Shown here: positions 61,533 to 64,000 of the stretch, piece after piece
Position numbering within the stretch: the first letter of the stretch is position 1
Layout of the letters: every line of letters starts with the position of its first letter
Assembly: GCA_017577715.1 (NCBI GenBank)
Contig: PKRC01000006.1
Location: 1 to 64,000, forward strand
Length of the DNA stretch: 64,000 nt
Reading direction: 5' to 3'
From: Clostridia bacterium
GTDB taxonomy: Bacteria; Bacillota; Clostridia; Caldicoprobacterales; Caldicoprobacteraceae
Made by a program: the position numbers and the translations under genes
Notes under the pieces: generated by a model
The model's database searches: none
Seen by the model: the letters and a program-made list of their open reading frames with translations, nothing else
Told to the model about the DNA's origin: nothing

Positions 61533-62690
61533 CTACCTCCTCACAAATCCCTCCAGCTCTTTCGCACACTGCTCTATAATTTGAGCCGCCTGGCGCATCT
61601 CGTCCTCGGTATTCAAGTAGGACAGGCTGATCCTTATGGCCCCTTGGGCCACATCCTTTTTTACGCCAATGGCCTCCAACACGTGGCTCATATGACCCCT
61701 TCTAGATGAGCAGGCCGACCCTGTCCCCACATATACACCTTTTTCTTCCAGGGCATGAAGCATTACTTCACCTCTTATGCCCGGAAAGCTCACGCTTAAA
61801 ATATGCGGAGCGCCCTCCTCAGGTAAAGGACCATTGATAACCGCCCACGGTATTCTTTGGGTCAGCTCAGCAACCAGAATCCCCTTCAATCTGTATAGGT
61901 AGCTCCTGTCGGTTCCTTCTTCAAGCCAGCGCACCGCTTCACCAAATCCGACGATGCCAGGCATGTTTTCGGTACCGCTTCTGACGCCCTTCTCCTGGCC
62001 GCCTCCCCACAAAAGGGGATGAATTTTCACGCCTTTTCTAATATACAGGGCGCCTATGCCTTTAGGCGCATGGATCTTATGGCCGCTTATGGAAAGCAGG
62101 TCGATACCCCACTGAAGAGGCTTTATATCCAGCTTACCAAAGGATTGAACGGCATCCACATGAAAAAGGGCTGAACTTCCCTCAGCCTTCAATAGCCTCC
62201 CAATCTCCTGAATTGGCTGTATCGAACCAATTTCGTTATTCACGTGCATTATGCTGACCAGCACGGTATCGGGGCGCATTGCCCGTCTCACATCATCTGG
62301 TGAGACTACTCCAGCACTGTTCACCGGAAGATAGGTTACCTTCCACCCTTCTTTCTCCAGGTATTTAAATGTATTCAAAACCGAGGGATGCTCAATCTGC
62401 GTGGTGATGCAATGCTTCCCCTCTCGCCTTCTAGCCATGGCTGTTCCTATAATGGCCAGGTTATTTGCCTCGGTACCACCCGAAGTGAAAAAAAGCCCTT
62501 CGGAATCCACGCCCAACGCAGAGGCAATCCTCTCCCTAGCCTCCTTAAGCTTTTTCTCGGCCTTCAGGCCCATTCCATGCAATGAAGACGGATTGCCAAA
62601 GTCATATAGCATGCATTCCATTACAGCCTCAGCCACGTCACGATGGATAGGGGTAGTAGCCGCATTGTCCAAATAAATCCCTTGTCCCAT
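61533..62690 (-). CDS. Cysteine desulfurase (NifS/IscS-like, partner of ThiI)
   Basis: A 385-aa PLP enzyme releasing sulfur from cysteine. YLDNAATTPIHRDVAEAVME at the N-terminus, TSGGTEANNLAIIGTAMARR, FHVDAVQSFGKLDI, the PLP lysine in SGHKIHAPKGIGALYIRKGV (about residue 202), and the catalytic Cys loop GTGSACSSRRGHMSHVLEAI (about 328). Direct coupling to thiI indicates that its sulfur goes to tRNA thiolation, as with the NifZ-type enzyme of Bacillus. GGAGG precedes the ATG. Confidence 0.95.
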   Translation of the reverse strand: MGQGIYLDNAATTPIHRDVAEAVMECMLYDFGNPSSLHGMGLKAEKKLKEARERIASALGVDSEGLFFTSGGTEANNLAIIGTAMARRREGKHCITTQIEHPSVLNTFKYLEKEGWKVTYLPVNSAGVVSPDDVRRAMRPDTVLVSIMHVNNEIGSIQPIQEIGRLLKAEGSSALFHVDAVQSFGKLDIKPLQWGIDLLSISGHKIHAPKGIGALYIRKGVKIHPLLWGGGQEKGVRSGTENMPGIVGFGEAVRWLEEGTDRSYLYRLKGILVAELTQRIPWAVINGPLPEEGAPHILSVSFPGIRGEVMLHALEEKGVYVGTGSACSSRRGHMSHVLEAIGVKKDVAQGAIRISLSYLNTEDEMRQAAQIIEQCAKELEGFVRR

Positions 62691-62943
62691 ATCTCAATGC
62701 CTCCTTATACCTTGCCTCAATCAATCATTATTTTACCCCTTACTCCACGTTACTACAAGGGAATACCCGCAGGATTTAAAAATTCTTCCCAATGTGCTGA
62801 ACTATCGCTCACATCCTCCATATTGGCTTATGGGCTGGCCGCGTTTTATACGAAAACAGCTAATTCGAGCATTTCAAAATTTTATGAGAAATTCCATTTA
62901 CTCAGCTTTATGCAACGCTTAGGCAGATCTACTTCTACAAATA

Positions 62944-62972
62944 AAAACCCCCTTTTAACAAGGGGATTTTTC
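62944..62972 (-). terminator. Terminator of the DUF6106-type gene
   Basis: On the minus strand AAAAATCCCCTTGTTAAAAGGGGGTTTTTA forms a stem with a terminal T-run, 5-10 nt after the stop of the 62977-63513 gene. The 250 nt between this and the desulfurase start hold nothing I can identify. Confidence 0.8.
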
Positions 62973-62976
62973 GCAG

Positions 62977-63513
62977 TTATTTGGTTTTAACATTCCGCGG
63001 ATTGAATATCTTGAAAAGCTCCACCAGCTTGTCGCTGGGTTCGAACACCAACATCGATTTGACGCCATCCTGGGTGAAAATACCGTAATAAAGCCTCGGC
63101 CCGCGATTGAGAAAATAGTTATATCTCTTTTGAATCCCCTTGTGATGAAGCATACGCTTAAAGCCCTCATCGCTTATGGGGGCAATCACCTCAAAATCCT
63201 TTATATCCACCGACAGAAGCTTTTTCCTTTTGCTGTTATTGATAATCTTAGCTATATCTAAAATTCCGTTTGTAAAGGTATAGTCGTACTCAATCCTCTG
63301 ATTGTTCTTGAGCACAAAACAGCCGTAGGCAAGCCCTCCGCATACCAGCATAAAGATTATGTTAGATATGTTTATGATGCCGTTCATTATGCTTGCAAGC
63401 CCCTGTAGGGCAAACAACCCAAATATGATCATGCCAATATAACATATAACATAGATCACCGAATTTAAACCGGAATTTATCTTGGTTACCGATTCTTCAT
63501 GAAAGTAATCCAT
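62977..63513 (-). CDS. Membrane-associated protein, DUF6106-like, function unknown
   Basis: A 178-aa protein with two membrane segments (VIYVICYIGMIIFGLFALQG and IIFMLVCGGLAYGCFVL) followed by a beta-rich cytoplasmic domain (YDYTFTNGILDIAKIINNSK; VDIKDFEVIAPISDEGFKRM; VFEPSDKLVELFKIFNPRNV). It resembles a clostridial family of unknown function; I name it only loosely. It is a single gene with its own terminator. Confidence 0.7.
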   Translation of the reverse strand: MDYFHEESVTKINSGLNSVIYVICYIGMIIFGLFALQGLASIMNGIINISNIIFMLVCGGLAYGCFVLKNNQRIEYDYTFTNGILDIAKIINNSKRKKLLSVDIKDFEVIAPISDEGFKRMLHHKGIQKRYNYFLNRGPRLYYGIFTQDGVKSMLVFEPSDKLVELFKIFNPRNVKTK

Positions 63514-63706
63514 TAAAAGCTTATCCCCCTTTACAAATCATTATTTTATATGGCTTTTATATGGCTTTGTAAATAATTGTAGCACGATTTTGGTTATATT
63601 AAAACCCCCTAATAAAAATTCAGGTGCCCTGAAATTTTTATCTAAATTGAAGGATTTTTGGTGAAACTTGCGAATTTTTTTATTATCAAGGAAGGGAGGT
63701 CTTTCC

Positions 63707-64000
63707 ATGCTGTGTCCAAATTGTGGTACCAGAAATAATTACTATCACCGTTACTGTTACTATTGCGGATATAAACTGGTAAAGGATCGGGAAGAGGTAA
63801 CCCCCTATGAAAAGGAGCACTCCAAAAAACCTGAGATTGATCAGCCAACCAGCCATGAAGAGATGGTTGACCAGCTACAAATAGATGAAAAAACAGCTGA
63901 CCAGCCATTAACCGATGAAGAAAAAACATCTGACCAAGACCTCGATCTCGATTACCTGTTTAAAACCGATAGGGACAACATATGGAATGACGAGGCCTTA
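63707..64000 (+). CDS. Zinc-ribbon-domain protein, 5' part (runs off the window)
   Basis: From the ATG at 63707 (GGGAGG 7 nt upstream), 98 codons stay open to the window end. The N-terminus is a four-Cys zinc ribbon (MLCPNCGTRN, CYYCGYKL), followed by an acidic linker with imperfect repeats around DQPTSHEE, DQLQIDEK, DQPLTDEEK and DQDLDLD. Such proteins often continue into a membrane segment and a C-terminal domain, which are not visible here. The minus-strand frame at 63642-63929 is its shadow. Confidence 0.75.
   Translation, partial: MLCPNCGTRNNYYHRYCYYCGYKLVKDREEVTPYEKEHSKKPEIDQPTSHEEMVDQLQIDEKTADQPLTDEEKTSDQDLDLDYLFKTDRDNIWNDEAL

Noticed and set aside
63642..63929. A 95-codon minus-strand frame at the window end
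   Set aside because: Shadow of the zinc-ribbon gene on the plus strand, which has a good ribosome site and four spaced cysteines.

Overview
The window looks like chromosomal DNA of a spore-forming, probably thermophilic, Gram-positive anaerobe of the Clostridia. The reasons are Spo0A, AGGAGG-type ribosome binding sites with frequent GTG and TTG starts, a CtsR-type operator, a clostridial-type 6S RNA, HgdC/HgdB-type CoA-enzyme activases, a DUF4364 protein and a cyclic beta-1,2-glucan synthase like those of thermophilic Clostridia. Species cannot be fixed from the sequence; relatives of Caldicoprobacter, Mahella or Thermoanaerobacter are guesses.

Layout. 0.25-14.4 kb (minus): a co-directional run of an old-yellow-enzyme reductase, an FAD oxidoreductase, a LacI regulator, a zinc alcohol dehydrogenase and a giant cyclic glucan synthase. 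14.4-18.2 kb: membrane proteins, azlCD, a lipoprotein and tRNA-Val. 18.4-21.1 kb (minus): metQ, metI and metN behind a strong promoter and a 265-nt leader with nested terminator hairpins that is not a recognisable S-box. 21.4-23.8 kb: spo0A, then a secreted propeptide with four tandem copies of one nonapeptide, divergent from an HTH/TPR (RRNPP-type) regulator. 24-30.6 kb (minus): L-rhamnose use (GH78 rhamnosidase, isomerase, ASRT-family protein, rhamnulokinase), with the tail of a lost sugar permease. 31-33.2 kb (minus): a cation/proton antiporter with a PII-like protein, and a YfbR-type nucleotidase. 33.3-35.7 kb: an FMN glutamate-synthase-like gene with a C-terminal frameshift, a THF riboswitch controlling folT, and a TnpB relic. 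35.7-39 kb (minus): an ABC ATPase with two FtsX-like membrane proteins behind a small, apparently frameshifted secreted-peptide gene. 39-49.2 kb: CapA, a TGS-uridine kinase, VanW, a Lon-like protease, a class D sortase, a lipoprotein and GlpP. 49.4-49.9 kb: tRNA-Glu, tRNA-Gln and 6S RNA. 50.1-53.7 kb (minus): a CoA-dehydratase activase cluster. 54-64 kb: an HPr-like protein, a DUF4364 protein, dnaJ-clpB under a CtsR box, an ABC-class ATPase, thiI with a cysteine desulfurase, and a zinc-ribbon gene cut by the window end.

The most interesting candidate is the 22.5-23.8 kb pair. The repeat-containing secreted peptide next to an HTH/TPR regulator has the architecture of a cell-cell communication system, and its location just upstream of spo0A suggests a link to sporulation. 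The nonapeptide core is identical in all four copies although the codons differ, which argues for selection on the peptide. A second candidate is the small secreted product upstream of the 35.7-38.6 kb ABC system, which resembles bacteriocin export/immunity modules.
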